Positions 54,666 to 64,000 of a stretch of 64,000 bases of DNA are shown here, one piece after another. Below the pieces are notes generated by a model. It saw only the letters and a list, made by a program, of their open reading frames with translations, had not been told where the DNA came from and made no database searches. The position numbers and the translations under genes are program-made. Position 1 is the first letter of the stretch. Each line of letters starts with the position of its first letter. This DNA is from Rhynchopus euleeides (taxonomy: Eukaryota > Euglenozoa > Diplonemea > Diplonemida > Diplonemidae), in the NCBI GenBank assembly GCA_963210315.1, contig OY723275.1, forward strand, positions 1,550,001 through 1,614,000. Direction: 5' to 3'.

Positions 54666-56531
54666 AATGAAATAGGTAAATAGTAGACGAAATGTAAATA
54701 AGTCCTTTGTTGCACCTTAAAAAGGTAAATAATACACAGAGGTAAAGATTGTAAAACGTAAACATCCGACGGAACACCCCTTTACTCTGGCTAGTTCCTT
54801 TTTTTTTGCAGACATTTTTTTTTCTCCTGGTATTATTCGATGATAAAAAACCTACCACACACGCGTCTGTATCTTTTCCGTTGGAAAGCTGTTTCTTCTG
54901 TCCTACATCTGGAGTGCGTGCATCCGTGAGTGTTCTCGGTTGTGGGCGAGGGGGTACCCCCAACCCAAAGCCGGGCGAACGAAAAGAAAATGTGACTTTC
55001 AATCCTGCTTCCCGGGGGTGCCAACGGGACACATCAGCCTTAGCTTGTGATTCTCGATGTCAAAAGGGATAATGTGGGGTGAGGGGTGTTGTGTTCTATG
55101 GGGGGCTCTCCACTCTGGTCAGCTGTGGTGGTAGGTGGACATGCTCGTCCATGTGCGAACAACAAACACGGTTTCAACAATCAGTGGGGGCTGGGGGGAG
55201 GGGGTGGGTGGGTATGGCATTGTGTTGGGTGCAATGTGTCCCAGCGAGTGCCAGCATCTTTCTCCGTTTTACTTCTACTGGTGTAGGTCCTTTTCGTTCT
55301 TTATCACTACAGGACACATGCCGAAACCAATACAAATCACAAATGAAAACCAATAGGGGGGGGGGGGGGGGCTGAAAAAGAACAGAAGGGGCTTGTGGAA
55401 TGTGCGAAAAAAATTAAACAACGGAATGGCCTAATGCACAGTGTAGCAGCCGTGTTTCCAAAACATTGATCAACATATCAGCAACCCACAAGCCTTTCGT
55501 GGAAGTGGAAACTACAGGCAGAACAATCGGGGAGAGCAGGAGGGGGGGGGGTGATCGGGTGTGGTCTCCACACGAGTGACAGAAACCAAGTCAACACAAA
55601 CGGCCTGGTCGGCCGCACTGCCGCACACAGTCACATCACAGTGGGTTGGGCCAGGCAGGGTCAATCCACTCAGCGTATGGTCACCACACACAGAACATGG
55701 GGTATCGGGTTAGAGCCCAACCGAGCATCCCGAGCATCCCCTCGCCGCTATTTTACGAAGCTTGTTGGGCGTCACTGGCCTGGTCGTCTTGTTGCGCCAG
55801 GCGTTGGTGTGCGCCAGATACCAAATAAAAGCCACTCCTCCCAAAATCTCAACAAACAAGAAAATGAAATGAACTCTATCAGTGAAAGAACTGACACAGA
55901 AAGAACCAGCTCCGATGACCTCAGCCCGGTGCCGGCACCAGAGCCTGCCTTCCGTGTGATTGTGTTGCCCGGGTGTGGTGTGTGTATTGACACAAGGCCC
56001 GTGTGCTTGCCACCCGTCAGTCCATCAGGACACCCCGTACCTTCTGTCATGTGCCTATGTGAGGAGCCTCTGCGGTGCACTGGTCCCGATGCTTGTATTT
56101 TTTTTTGCCGCCTTCTTCGAGCAGGGCAGATGAACACAGCGCAATAGGATGCGGTCCGTTCAGCGTCAAACGAGGGGGCGGGGGTGAACCAAGGCTGGTC
56201 GACTGGGGACTGGGACAACGCCATGCGCCTCTCTGGTTGGAGAATCCGGTGGGGAGAAAACGGCAAGAGTTTCCGTGCAGGCAAACGCGGGCAGCAAAGC
56301 CGAAGCAGCTCCGCCCCGCCCATCTTCAGCCCAACTGAACGGACAAGTTGGGCCGAGTTGATACATCCTGCCGCCATTGGTGCGCGGCATCGGTCCCCTC
56401 CCTGTTTGATTGCGTAGCTTGAAGAGAACAACGAGGAAGCAGGGGCATGGAACATGCCTCCGCAAAATGTTGCAAAGCTCTTTGGGAACACAGAGGCGTG
56501 CAGCTCCCAGCCAAGGGAAGGGGAGTTCGGG
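54666..56531. other. Intergenic, no gene seen
   Basis: Begins with GGTAAATAATA-type AT-rich words (54670-54745), then ordinary spacer. A G run lies at 55357-55371. No domain-bearing frame. Confidence 0.5.
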
Positions 56532-56539
56532 CTTCTGGG

Positions 56540-57457
56540 CAGGGGATAAGATAGGTCTGGTTTTCCGGTTTTCAAAACCAGGGTTTCCCGGTTTCCGGTT
56601 TTCTGGAAAAAAAAAAGGGCCGATCGGATTTTCGCCGGTTTTTGGGGAACCTTTGTGACAGTCAACCAGTGGGACCATTAGCCAAAAAAATATGGAAAGT
56701 GACCCCATCGTGATCCGCACGGAGCTCAAACAGTCAAAAGAAAGCAGAGAAGCGGAGAAAAGGAGCCCAGCGGGACCCGGTGGGTGGTGATGTCCTCGTC
56801 ATGCAGGTCTTCTAGCTTGATCATTCCGACCGCACCGTACTCCTTCTGGGCGGCTTGCCGAGCGCATGCACTCAATCTCGTTGCGGTGCACACTGCCAAG
56901 GACCACCCTGTCATCCACGCAAGCTACGACCTTGTCTCGAGCACGTTTGCCTTGCTGGGGATGGCACATGCAAACTCCGATGTTTTCGGGAGTGCATGTC
57001 CGCTTTGGAGAGGATCGACGGATTCGGGTTCTGGCGGGACAGCGATTTGTGCAGTGTTGGAGACACCCGCTGGTGTTCGCATGAGCGCACGTTGTGCGCA
57101 TCGTCTGACTGACTGCCTCAAGGGGGTGGTCATGCAACAAGCTCGACCATGAAGGTAGTTGCCCTTCGTGAGGCGTACCAGCAGAGCAGCACCCTCAGGG
57201 GGGTTTGTCCTGATGCGGGAGGTGATGCGAAGCCGCGCTCCGTCAGTACGTGGACGCATTGAAAGCTCAGTTCCGTCCCTTCGGGGAGCTGCGTGGAGCA
57301 ACACGCCACTGCTGTTCGGCAGAGCCTGGTCCAGCCGTGTTGGGTGTGATTCTGAGAGGGTTTGCGCGGGTCGCGCGCGCCGAAGGCGCGCGCGAAAAAT
57401 TTCAAAACCAGAAAAACCGGAAAACGGCGCCAGAAAAAAAGTCTATCTTATACCCTG
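56540..57457 (+). mobile_element. Element F2, hAT-like transposon
   Basis: 918-bp copy of F1 in the same orientation, CAGGGGATAAGATAG / CTATCTTATACCCTG ends and a different 8-bp duplication, CTTCTGGG (56532-56539, 57458-57465). It carries the same decayed hAT transposase segment (about 56815-57145), lacking about 26 bp of F1, so both come from one already defective parent. Confidence 0.85.
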
Positions 57458-57534
57458 CTTCTGGGGCGCTGCCAAAAAAGAAAATGGGCCGTCCCGATCA
57501 GTGATCTCGCTGGGCTCGTGCCCAAAACTTTAAT

Positions 57535-57995
57535 AGGTAGGGCAGCTGCCCTACCTGGTAAAGGGGGCAAAAAAAATTCGCGCGCTTCGCGCGCGAACGT
57601 GAGCGCTCGGCTAGTGGATCATCTGTGTTTCTCATATCACAGGCGCTCGGCTGGTGGACCATCCGTGTCTATCGTACCACAGGCGGTTCATGACATCCAG
57701 GAGCCAGCAGCCCGCCTTCAGGGGGTCTGGGGGGCGGAGCCCCCCAGCCGCCGGAGGCCACGGTAGTGAACATATGTTCTCAGGCTGACATACCGTCCAT
57801 GACATGTTAAGCACAGACCAAATTCGGTGGGTCATTGGGTCGATAGTCCGGAATAGCCTTGCTACCTGGGCCCCAGTGGGGCCCAGGGGGGCGGGGGCAG
57901 ATCAGAAATAATATTCTTGGTAGGGCAGGCTGGTCAGGCCTGCCCTACCAAGGTTTCGGGCAGAAATTAAATAGGTAGGGCAGCTGCCCTACCTG
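57535..57995. repeat. Palindrome cluster around GGTAGGGCAGCTGCCCTACC
   Basis: The perfect 20-bp palindrome GGTAGGGCAGCTGCCCTACC occurs at 57536 and 57974; a related interrupted one (GGTAGGGCAGGCTGG...GCCTGCCCTACC) is at 57920-57950. A GC-rich hairpin with GGGGGGCGGAGCCCCCC lies at 57728-57744. Possibly the ends of an unrecognised small element. Confidence 0.6.
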
Positions 57996-57997
57996 CC

Positions 57998-60189
57998 TGA
58001 CCAGGCGCGAGATCGCTGGTCCCGATATATCCCTTCGTGAGGCCAGGGGCCGGGATCCTGGTTCTCGATTCAGAATCTCCTTCGGTCGCGCGAGGTTGCA
58101 AAAGGGTCGCGTTGCCCTCGTCTTGTTGGTGCATGCCCAGCAAAATTTTGTTATTTTTATGTGTAAACTCAGTGTGCTGGCGCAGGCAGCAGTTCGGGCG
58201 GCGTGGTGGTAGACAGATGGGGCGTATCAATGTCAGGCTTTTTTTTACAGTGCTTTTTAGGAGAGACGCGGTGTGTGTGCGCAGGGAAGGACGAACAACA
58301 CGCCGCCGGGGGGGGGGGGGGGGGCGCCTCCGAAATGATACCTCGTGCGACACTTCTCCCCCCCTGCGGCAAGAGGCGCCTACAAAGGGGGCATTCAGGG
58401 CAACATGCCCTGGTCCGGTTCTCCCGTCACCCACCTCCTCACCCAATCCCCTTTGGCTCGGCTGCGGTGTCCCTTGTCAAACCCACTTCAGCCGTTTTGC
58501 CGTGATGCGGCAGCGGCTTCCTCTATCCTCGTATTTGCCAACTTGCCGTGCATATTTTCTTGCCAACCCCGTTTGTTGACCCATGGTGCAGAGAGAGCGG
58601 GGTTGTGCCGGTCGGGAAGTTCCGAATTGAGCCGCCCACACACACGGGTCGTGTCAACGCTGCTAACACCCCCTCCTCCCCGTCATACATCATACCCATG
58701 TGCACACACCCCGCACCTCGCACCTCGCATGAACCTGGGGGTGGCCTCACTCTGAAGTGCAGAAAAGGAAAGGGCGAGGCCCTTTGGTCCCCTGAGAGGG
58801 GGGGGGAGGGAGGGACCATTGATTTCCCAGTCGAACAGAAATAGAAATCACCGGGTGCTCTCTCTGATGGTTTTTTTTTGGTGTGCGTTTCCACTGCTGA
58901 CCCACACATACACAGACAACCTGGAGGAGGGCACAGCGAAGCCGGTGTATTGTCGGGTGTTGGTGCGGGGGAATCCTTCGGGACTGTGATACTGCAGTGG
59001 GTGGGGGGGGGATGGGGGGGGAGATGTGTGGCACACCCGACCTGTTCATGGGCTACCAAATCCCCTGCGCGTCGTGTTGTCAGCACTGAGCACTCCCCTC
59101 CCCTCCAGACCCCCCACCCCTCCCCCGCCCTCTCCCCCCTTTCCCCCATAATAAACCCACCCACCCAGTCTGTGCGAAGCTTGCTCAAAGCCTCTGCCAA
59201 ATTTCGGGGCCTCCTCCGCTTGATACCCTTCCCCCCACCCCCTCCCTGGGCAGGGGGCTTTGGCAGAAGAACTGCAAATCCATATCAATCGCCCCGCTGC
59301 CCCCCCCTGTCCGCCCGATACGTGCGCCTCGGGTGGGGGCCCAATTTCAATACTTCCCTGGAGCAGGCACCGCCCACACATCGCTGCACGTCATTCCTTT
59401 TTTCGTTGTCCCCCCCTTCGGGGGGGGGGGTCTAAAGGAGGAGCTGGGTGGGGCCGGTGGGTTAAGGATGCTCTCACAGTCCTATACCAACCCCCGCACA
59501 CACGCGCTTTAATGCAACACATTGTCATATCAACATCCGATCAGGGGAGTGGGGGGTGGGGAGTGGGGAATGTGTGCACGACAGGGTGGTCAGGTCTGGG
59601 TTACCGCATGGCTACTAGAATGAGAAGCACAAATAGACCACTTCATGTGTGTGGATCGATATCTTCCACAGCATAGGATAGGTGGTTGGTGGCGGTGGTG
59701 GTGTTGGTGGGTTTCAAACACTGATCAAGAAACGTCACATCTCCACCCGCTGCCCTCCCCCTTCACCCTCCGGTCCGATAACGTCTCAGAAAGCACCACC
59801 TGCCGGCACGTCAAAGAGTGGATCCAGAGCGACAGCTGCAAGGGCGGTGCTGGCCTTCCGGATAGAAAGGCCAGCAGGCTTCTCTGCAATATGTTGTGCG
59901 GATCTTCACTGCCTGCCAGTCGCGCCCCCCCGTGGCGGCAGGATTAAGCCAAATGGCAGAACTTCACCGTCTTCTCCAGTATAGCTGCCTCCGTCCCCTT
60001 TTGCATCAGGCGGCTTGCATCGGGATCCCACCCCCGTGGAGGCACAGAGGCAAAGAAGAGGCGACGTAAGGCAATGCCTCCGTGCGGCCAGGAGAACACG
60101 AAACAGTGACCCCCCACGGGGGGACGCTACGAACACGGCCAAAAATCGTTCAAGAAGAGGGTACCTTGGGTGAAAGGCCTTGGGTGCAC
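57998..60189. other. Intergenic, no gene seen
   Basis: Low-complexity DNA with G runs (58309-58324, 59001-59021). About 110 bp (60040-60150) is an inverted copy of part of the B4 insert at 45645-45750. No supported gene. Confidence 0.5.
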
Positions 60190-60191
60190 CC

Positions 60192-60865
60192 CACGGTGGG
60201 ATCTTGTAAATTATACATGTATAACTACAAGTACCGTATACGTAAATATTTTGGAACGTAAATATTATGGAACGTAAATATTTTGGAACGCTGGTGGGTT
60301 GGCGTTCCAGATTTTTTTCGTTCCATAATATTTACAGGGCTTTCTGCGACTCGGGGACTTGGACCAGGTGATCGGACGGCATGCAGAGTCCCTGACGGGA
60401 CCTACTCGTGCACTTTTCGCGCGATTCCTGACGCAAGCCGTCCTCACCACCGAGTCCCCAACTGGCCCTGTAAATATTTTGGAACGTAAATATTATGGAA
60501 CGGACCGGCCAAAAATGGGCCCGTTCCATAATATTTACGTTCCATAATATTTACGTATACGGTATAATACATGTATTATACATGTATAATACTTGCATGT
60601 CAACTATTATGCATGTATAATACATGTATATGCCTGAAATATACATGTAAAATACATGTATATCAAGTAAAAATACATGTATAATACTAGTTGACATGCA
60701 AGTATTATACTTGTATTTTTACTTGATATACATGTATTTTACATGTATATTTCAGGCATATACATGTATTATACATGTATAATAGTTGACATGCAAGTAT
60801 TATACATGTATAATACATGTATATACTTGTAGTTATACATGTAAAATTTACAAGATTCCACCGTG
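60192..60865 (+). mobile_element. Family A (CACTA-like) element, copy A7
   Basis: CACGGTGGGATC...GATTCCACCGTG ends, CC duplication (60190-60191, 60866-60867). The usual left arm is interrupted almost at once by C2. Confidence 0.8.
60234..60562. mobile_element. Family C element, copy C2 (nested in A7)
   Basis: 329 bp, CCGTATACG / CGTATACGG ends, TA duplicated from the A7 arm (60232-60233, 60563-60564). Same orientation as C1 and nearly identical. Confidence 0.85.
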
Positions 60866-60867
60866 CC

Positions 60868-62398
60868 GCCGTTTCGACTGGAGTCATCTCAGACCTGTGG
60901 GGTTCAGTCAATTTCAGATTCAGACCTGCTGATCCAGAACTGCACCCTCTCCTTCCACACCCAATTGTATCCACTGCTCATGGGTCCGAGTGACGACGAT
61001 AGCAATGACGATGGCTCCATAGCAAAGATGGCTACCACTGCCAAAGCTCATCTGGAACAGAAACTGTCCCAGATGGAAGTCTCCTGTATAAATACAGGGT
61101 TCGGGGTTACCACGAGTGTAACGCAGATGCGTGCAGGTGTATCAAGAGAGTGTGCAGCTCACAGCAGTTCCGCATCCTTGATTGCTGAACTCCACAGTCA
61201 TAGGACGACGAAGAGGACGACGAGGGTCGACGTAGGCTTATCTTACGCTACGGCAGGGGTGGACTTCCACCCCGGGGGCAGGTTGAACAGGTTGTGTGGT
61301 TCCACTGATCAACATATAGGTCGGCCTGTCTGATAAGACTCAGCCACCCTGCGGGTCAATTGTTTCCAAAAGGGTGCCTATTTGACCAAAAGGCAAAATT
61401 TCCTCCCGCCATGCTCCCGTACCACAGAGGCTGTTGTGTTTGCCTCTGTGTATGCGTACGTTTTGCGATGACGGGGTGTGGAACCTGGCGTAGACCGAGC
61501 TACAACCAGGAACCAACGGCCCAACTCGGCGCCGTGGGTCAATTTTTGTGAAAAGGCCTTGACCAGAGGCATCCCCCTAACACTAAATTTGCTCTGTTTC
61601 ATCCTGAACCGACCAACCAGGCACCGTGAGGAGGCATCAGAGCCCCTCGTGGACAGCCGCAGCACCCTTCCTTTACTAACGTCAGGTTCACCACTAGCAC
61701 GAATCATCACTGTTTTACGTCAGGTATGGCAAATGCCCACCCAAGGAAGTCGAGGAGTTTGAGCCGTTGGAAGTTACCAGAGGGACAAGCAAGAGGGATC
61801 TGCAAAGCAGTGATGTCTGTTGTACCCTTGGACCACATTAAACTCAAACTGAACCCTCAGTCGTCCTTGATCGCCCGACAAGGTTCCTTTCAGCTTTCTA
61901 ACAGATGGGTACCGCAACTGTCCAACTATCTACAGACTCACATCCCAGAAGGTGCAGTCCAGGTTCCACAGAGCAAATTAAATGTTAGCATTTCTGCACA
62001 ACTACCGGTACGCAAATCGCAGCGGCGGTGGAAGTGACTGACTCGAAAACGGCGAGGTATCAGTCTTGGCGCTGGAAAATTCCGTTCGGAAATACCAAAC
62101 ACATCCACAGAAAGTGGAAGGAATGGGCGCCAAGATGATGCGAACGATTTTTGGGGGGAGGAGGGGGGGGACTGCCCTGTACCGTGATACCCGTGAGGGT
62201 AAAAAAATACAGAACAGGGAGGCACAGGCGCACACGCAAAGGCAACACGCAAATGACAAGTGGCAGGGGCTGGGGTCTGGGGCCTCCTCATCATCCCTCC
62301 CCCTCTTCTCTCTAATACCGGGATACCCCGGCCAGGATCCCAGGATATGCCCCTGATCCAGCCAGATTTTCACCTCGAGAATATAGTATAGTAGCGTA
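60868..62398. other. Unassigned stretch
   Basis: Several plus-strand frames of 90-156 codons (60863-61333, 61478-61762, 61726-62037) overlap without introns or domain motifs. Composition is less GC-rich than the genes to the left, so this may be old transposon interior. Not called as coding. Confidence 0.35.
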
Positions 62399-62530
62399 GC
62401 GGGTGTCAGACACCCACTAGTGGGTGCCAGACACCCACTAGCGGGTGTCTGGCACCCACTAGTGGGTGTCTGACACCCGCTTAGACACCCACTAGCGGGT
62501 GCCAGGACACCCGCTAATTTTCCAAACTGC
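62399..62530. repeat. Short inverted/tandem GGGTGTC repeat
   Basis: About seven alternating copies of GGGTGTCTGACACCC and CACTAGTGGGTG words in both orientations; strong hairpin potential. Confidence 0.75.
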
Positions 62531-62811
62531 AAAGTGGGTGTCTGACCGGGCGGGAGTCCACCGTGTACCACCTCCTGACCCCCCCCCCCCCCCCCCCCCC
62601 ATACCCCCCCTCGTGACCCCCCCCCCCCTGGTAGGGTGCCCGACCAGGGGGTGGGGGTCACCCAAAATTTCGAGGAAATCCTGGTGTCACCCTGAAAACC
62701 TGGGTCGCCAGCCTGACCTCAGCCCGCGGGGAGCCCCCCCCCCGGCCAGCCCCCTGCTTCCCCTGTGTTGTGGAGGCACAGAAAAACATCTCAAAAAAAA
62801 CGTTGGTTAGG

Positions 62812-62964
62812 GGGGTGTCGATTTTTTCGGGTTTTTTCCGTTTTTTCCTTTTTTTTCCTTTTTTCCGCCTGTGGGCGCTGGCTGCGACTTGGTCAAAATT
62901 CGACGAAAAAAATCCGAAAAAAAAACGGAAAACGAAAAAACGGAAAATCCCAAAATCGACACCC
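62812..62964. mobile_element. Small inverted-repeat element
   Basis: About 150 bp with GGGTGTCGATTTT at the left and AAAATCGACACCC at the right; T-rich and A-rich arms (TTTTTTCCG / CGGAAAA). Probably a MITE; no duplication is clear. Confidence 0.55.
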
Positions 62965-63287
62965 TGATTTTCCGTTTTTTTCTTTTTTTTTTTAAGTATC
63001 CGTCAGGTGGATCACCGGGTGGGGAGAGAACCGGTGTGAGGCACTTGGGTGCGACCAGGTGGGCAGGGAACCTGGGGGCGGGGGGCCTCAAATCCCTCTC
63101 ACTCTCGCTTCTCTCTGCTGCTCTCTAGGACAAACACACCGCGCACTGGCCGGGGTTGAGCTGCAGGTGACTCAGTGCTGGCGGGACAAAAACAGGGCCG
63201 GACCGGGGAGATCTAGCATTCACAGGGCCCTGAGGTCGGGGAGAATCAACAAATGCCCAGGCCCCGGCAAGCCGGGGCGTCGGTACT

Positions 63288-64000
63288 TCACACGTCACGT
63301 ACCCTGGGCGGGCGCTCAACACTGGAGGGGAGAGGGGGGAACTGGGGAACGCGTGGGGGAGTGCGGTTGCTCCGCTCTACGCCGCGCTGCGCATTCTCGA
63401 ATGAGAATAGATCTTCGTCTTCGGCGCGCGGGTCCATCGACATCTCGGTGGGGGTGGTTGGGGTGGTGGACGCGTGTGTCATGCGGCAGTCGGAAGGGGC
63501 TGGGTCGTTGTTGTTGAAGCCGCCATTCGCAACTGCCTGCGCCTGCTGTCCACCCGTGGTCGGTGTCTGAGGCTCCTCGTCCACAGACATCCGGGCGCAC
63601 ATCCGGCTGCGGGCCTCGGCGCGTACCTTCTTCGCCTGCTTCAGAGACTGCTCCCGACGAGCCGCGGCAGCGGATGCGAGGAAGGGTGGTTTGGTGTCCC
63701 GGGGGTCCTGCGGCGGCGCCTGGGTTGGCTGACGGGGCAAGGGCCCAGGGAGGGGCCGCGGCATCGGCACTGGCGGCACCGGGGCGGCAGGGGGGGCTGG
63801 GGCTGTGTTGTATGAGCCACCACTCTGCTGGGCACCACCTGGCTGCGCGGCAGAGGGGGCTGGGGCTGTGTTGTGTGAGCCACCACTCTGCTGGGCACCA
63901 CCTGGCTGCGCGGCAGAGGGGGCTGGGGCTGTGTTGTGTGAGCCACCACTCTGCTGAGCACCACCTGGCGCCAAGTTGTTGTGGGCGGGAGGGCCACCCG
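63288..64000 (-). CDS. Low-complexity protein, 3' part (runs off window)
   Basis: The minus-strand frame is open to the window edge, so the start is not seen; stop at 63288, at least 237 residues. The visible N-terminal part has three tandem 21-residue repeats (GGAQQSGGSHNTAPAPSAAQ-type, about 63785-63975), followed by a Pro-rich segment (PVPPVPMPRPLPGPLP), a basic helix (AAAARREQSLKQAKKVRAEA) and an acidic Ser/Thr/Pro-rich tail. No domain is recognised. The repeat is likely to be disordered. Codon use is like the other genes, with third-position G/C. Confidence 0.5.
   Translation of the reverse strand, partial: GGPPAHNNLAPGGAQQSGGSHNTAPAPSAAQPGGAQQSGGSHNTAPAPSAAQPGGAQQSGGSYNTAPAPPAAPVPPVPMPRPLPGPLPRQPTQAPPQDPRDTKPPFLASAAAARREQSLKQAKKVRAEARSRMCARMSVDEEPQTPTTGGQQAQAVANGGFNNNDPAPSDCRMTHASTTPTTPTEMSMDPRAEDEDLFSFENAQRGVERSNRTPPRVPQFPPLPSSVERPPRVRDV

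Noticed and set aside
60863..62037. Plus-strand frames of 94-156 codons
   Set aside because: Overlapping frames without conserved motifs or introns; coding not supported.

Overview
This window is nuclear DNA of a GC-rich, gene-sparse single-celled eukaryote. The evidence is spliceosomal introns of roughly 85 to 160 nt with GTAT-type donors (mostly GTATG) and pyrimidine-rich ACACAG-type acceptors, eukaryote-only families (calpain, UCHL5, ADP/ATP carrier, GT15 mannosyltransferase, TRF4-type nucleotidyltransferase), long poly-G/poly-C tracts, and very many DNA transposons. I cannot name the species.

Left half (1-29.5 kb) is the gene-bearing part: the 3' end of a calpain-like gene, an SNF-family transporter, a four-helix membrane protein with an Orai-like layout, a 738-residue coiled-coil protein, a small three-exon protein resembling complex I subunit NDUFB8, a proteasome-type ubiquitin hydrolase (UCHL5), an ADP/ATP carrier and a type II membrane GT15 mannosyltransferase. 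A TRF4/PAPD5-like gene lies at 35.4-36.95 kb, and a low-complexity partial gene runs off the right end on the minus strand. Three genes have lost hallmark residues: the calpain (His and Asn), the TRF4-like protein (two of three catalytic Asp) and the SNF transporter (Na-site Asn and gate Arg).

The rest is a mosaic of DNA transposons whose boundaries can be read from inverted ends and target-site duplications (TSDs). The families are: A (CACGG ends, variable 2-bp TSD, CACTA-like, seven copies); B and C (CCGTA ends, TA TSD); D, K, O, P (TA plus a G-tract end, pogo/Tc5-like, with O carrying a transposase); E (TA TSD); F (CAGGG ends, 8-bp TSD, hAT-like, with a hAT transposase relic); L (long ends, 9-bp TSD, Mutator-like); J (5-bp TSD); I (foldback carrying a Helitron helicase relic); G; M; and S, which carries an intact tyrosine recombinase. 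They are nested up to six deep between 41.1 and 51.3 kb. A 2-kb array of telomere-like hexamers that keeps switching strand lies at 31.9-33.9 kb.

Most open frames inside the repeat arms are mirror images of each other and are not treated as genes. No rRNA, tRNA or CRISPR array could be supported.
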